A DNA stretch of 7,064 bases from Bacillota bacterium (GTDB lineage Bacteria > Bacillota > Clostridia > Lachnospirales > Cellulosilyticaceae): the NCBI GenBank assembly GCA_023457875.1, contig JAEXBC010000325.1, forward strand, positions 1 through 7,064, given 5' to 3'. The notes below the pieces were generated by a model that saw only the letters and a program-made list of their open reading frames with translations, had not been told where the DNA came from and searched no databases. The stretch's first letter is position 1, and every line of letters starts with the position of its first letter. Shown in pieces: positions 5,491 to 7,064 of this stretch. Made by a program: the position numbers and the translations under genes.

Positions 5491-5499
5491 AAGGAGAGG
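5491..5499 (+). promoter_or_regulatory. Ribosome binding site that sets the rarA start
   Basis: AAGGAGAGG lies seven bases before the ATG at 5507. It excludes the in-frame ATG at 5471, which would add 12 residues not expected in this family and has no ribosome binding site. Confidence 0.75.
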
Positions 5500-5506
5500 A
5501 ACAAAA

Positions 5507-6829
5507 ATGGACTTATTTGAATATATTAATGAGAAGAAGGGAAATGAAGATTCTCCCTTAGCTTCACGTATGCGACCTACTAAGCTAAGTGAAATCGTGG
5601 GACAGCATCATATCTTGCAAGAGGACAAGCTACTTTATCGTGCCATCAAGGCAGACAAACTGCAGTCGCTTATTTTTTATGGACCGCCAGGGACAGGAAA
5701 GACCACCATTGCCAAGGTGATTGCCAGTACCACCAAAGCACATTTTATTACCCTTAATGCAACCACTAGTGGCAAGGCTGAAATCGTAAAGTCAGTGGAA
5801 GAGGCCAAATTACAGCGTTCTATGACTGGTAAGAAGACGATTGTCTTTATTGATGAGATTCACCGTTTTAACAAAGCCCAGCAAGATGCCCTTTTGCCCT
5901 ATACAGAGGATGGCACCTTGGTGCTGATTGGTGCCACAACAGAGAATCCCTACTTTGAAGTGAACCGCGCACTTATATCTCGTTCACTTGTTTTTGAGCT
6001 TAAGCCGCTAGAGAAAGAAGATATTAAAAAGATTATCAAGGAAGCAGTATACAATAAAGAAAGAGGACTGGGTGCCTATAAAGCAGACATCACGGAGGAG
6101 GCTTTAGACTATTTGGCCACTCGCACAAGTGGAGATGCGAGAAACGCCCTCAATTCCATTGAATTAGCTGTGATGACCACAAATAGAGATGAAGATGGTC
6201 AAATTCATATCACCACAGCGGTTTTAGAGGAATGTATGCAAAAGAAAGCCTTGCAATATGATAAAAATGGAGATAACCATTATGATGTGATCTCTGCCTT
6301 TATAAAAAGCATGAGGGGAAGTGACCCTGATGCGGCTGTCCACTATTTAGCGCGGATGATAGAGGCCGGAGAGGAACCCAAATTTATTGCAAGACGCATT
6401 GTGATTTGTGCAAGCGAAGATGTAGGAAATGCTGATCCCCAAGCTTTAGTGGTAGCCACCAATGCCATGCTGGCGGTGGAACGCATTGGTATGCCAGAGG
6501 GGCGCATTATTTTAAGCCAAGCAGCCTTGTACGTGGCAACGGCACCCAAGAGTAATGCAAGCTGCATGGCAATTGATGCTGCCCAAAGCGATGTGGCGCA
6601 CAAAGAGATAGGGGTTGTACCTAGCCATTTAAGAGATAGTCACTATAGTGGGGCAAAGGAACTTGAGCATGGGGTAGGATATTTGTATGCCCATGATTAT
6701 CCTCATCACTATGTGAAGCAGCAGTATTTGCCTGATGCCCTAATAGGGGCAAGCTACTATACCCCCACAGAAGAAGGCTTTGAAAAAAAGGTTAAAGAAC
6801 TGATGACACAAAGAAAGGACTCTATCTAG
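5507..6829 (+). CDS. rarA: Replication-associated recombination AAA+ ATPase RarA/MgsA
   Basis: A cytoplasmic AAA+ ATPase of the clamp-loader clade (E. coli RarA/MgsA, B. subtilis YrvN, eukaryotic WRNIP1) that acts at stalled replication forks and binds SSB in characterised homologues. It has 440 residues, the normal length. Visible: the N-terminal SPLASRMRP and VGQHHIL box (17-37); Walker A GPPGTGKTT (59-67); Walker B FIDEIHRF (114-121); sensor 1 GATTENP (142-148); ISRS with arginine-finger candidate Arg159; sensor 2 SGDARNALN (208-216) with Arg212; then the MgsA-type C-terminal part, including YDVISAFIKSMRGSDPDAA and EDVGNADP (304-311), which mediates tetramerisation in homologues. All ATPase residues are intact. 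The start is ATG 5507. Two tandem promoters and a LexA-like box precede it, pointing to damage control with basal expression. Its stop overlaps the end of the convergent gene. Confidence 0.95.
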   Translation: MDLFEYINEKKGNEDSPLASRMRPTKLSEIVGQHHILQEDKLLYRAIKADKLQSLIFYGPPGTGKTTIAKVIASTTKAHFITLNATTSGKAEIVKSVEEAKLQRSMTGKKTIVFIDEIHRFNKAQQDALLPYTEDGTLVLIGATTENPYFEVNRALISRSLVFELKPLEKEDIKKIIKEAVYNKERGLGAYKADITEEALDYLATRTSGDARNALNSIELAVMTTNRDEDGQIHITTAVLEECMQKKALQYDKNGDNHYDVISAFIKSMRGSDPDAAVHYLARMIEAGEEPKFIARRIVICASEDVGNADPQALVVATNAMLAVERIGMPEGRIILSQAALYVATAPKSNASCMAIDAAQSDVAHKEIGVVPSHLRDSHYSGAKELEHGVGYLYAHDYPHHYVKQQYLPDALIGASYYTPTEEGFEKKVKELMTQRKDSI

Positions 6830-7064
6830 AGCCCATAAAGCTACGAATATCTTTAATAGAGAAGGAGCCAATTAAAAACAAAATGAGGATATAGGCACCA
6901 CCTAAAATACCTACAGCCATAAAGGTGCTTGCATTTGGTGAAAAGCAGGGTAAAAGGTAAAGGCGATGCAGGGTAAGGGTAATATAGCTACAAGCAAAGC
7001 CTGCAATCACTGGACGAACGATCCAGTTCATCAAATCAATTGGTAAATCCACATGATTGAGTAC
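6822..7064 (-). CDS. C-terminus of a MOP-family flippase, SpoVB-like (partial)
   Basis: Only the last 80 residues are in the window; the frame is open through the right edge, so the GTG at 7052 is internal rather than the true start. Two hydrophobic helices are visible, from W-I-V-R-P-V-I-A-G to the following tyrosine-rich stretch, and F-M-A-V-G-I-L-G-G-A through I-L-F-L-I-G. The fragment ends with SIKDIRSFMG. The N-W-I-V-R-P pattern, a last long helix and a short D-I-R tail resemble the C-terminus of SpoVB-like and other polysaccharide-biosynthesis/lipid II flippases (MOP/MVF superfamily) of clostridia. Such proteins move lipid-linked precursors across the membrane; the exact substrate cannot be told here. 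Its stop (TAG, 6824-6822) lies inside the end of rarA, with an 8-base tail-to-tail overlap. Confidence 0.55.
   Translation of the reverse strand, partial: VLNHVDLPIDLMNWIVRPVIAGFACSYITLTLHRLYLLPCFSPNASTFMAVGILGGAYILILFLIGSFSIKDIRSFMGSR

Larger units (their letters stand above)
5176..5506. other. Divergent regulatory region between the regulator gene and rarA
   Basis: This 331-base gene-free stretch holds, from left to right, the regulator ribosome binding site, repeats overlapping the operon promoter, that promoter on the minus strand, about 100 bases without an assignable signal (5247-5350, apart from a 13-codon reading frame at 5320-5361), two tandem plus-strand promoters and an SOS-like box for rarA, and the rarA ribosome binding site. 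I see no riboswitch, tRNA or terminator in it. Confidence 0.7.

Noticed and set aside
5471..5506. Longer rarA start at ATG 5471
   Set aside because: No ribosome binding site upstream, while AAGGAGAGG precedes ATG 5507, whose product matches the family's N-terminus.
6343..6603. Minus-strand open frame of 86 codons opposite rarA
   Set aside because: Antisense shadow of the conserved RarA C-terminal part; no ribosome binding site or recognisable domain.

Overview
The window reads as chromosomal DNA of a low-GC, spore-forming-type Bacillota, most likely a clostridium of the Lachnospirales/Cellulosilyticum kind. The supports are AT-rich codon use, strong AGGAGG-type ribosome binding sites, TTG/GTG starts, U-rich intrinsic terminators, SigA-type promoters and a Gram-positive LexA-type box. 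The genus is inference; no rRNA or other taxonomic marker is present. There is no sign of a mobile element, CRISPR array, tRNA or rRNA.

Layout. Left part, plus strand: a GNAT acetyltransferase (70-552), a lipoprotein with WD40/TolB-like beta-propeller repeats (672-1484), then a strong intrinsic terminator (1561-1609) directly abutting the ribosome binding site of a methyl-accepting chemotaxis-type transducer (1622-3154). A bidirectional terminator (3155-3198) separates this from a convergent minus-strand operon of two genes, a TrmB-like winged-helix regulator (4486-5175) and lysA, diaminopimelate decarboxylase (3208-4461). The operon has a near-consensus promoter whose -10 and start point lie in inverted and direct repeats. 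A 331-base divergent region (5176-5506) leads to rarA/mgsA (5507-6829), which has two tandem candidate promoters and a GAAC-N4-GTTC SOS-like box at the predicted start of the upstream one. At the right edge the C-terminus of a minus-strand MOP-type flippase (SpoVB-like) overlaps the rarA stop tail to tail.

How the genes may work together. The clearest unit is regulator-lysA: a 24-nt gap, one promoter, and a short leader with no room for a lysine riboswitch, suggesting that lysine/diaminopimelate output is set by the TrmB-like protein, which probably also controls itself. The rarA region suggests DNA-damage control of a replication-fork ATPase. The remaining genes are probably independent.

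The most unusual items are the transducer, which lacks an extracellular sensor but ends in what looks like a Cache/PDC ligand-binding fold placed C-terminal to the signalling hairpin and so predicted to be cytoplasmic, and the terminator/promoter overlap in front of it. No wholly new multi-gene system is evident.
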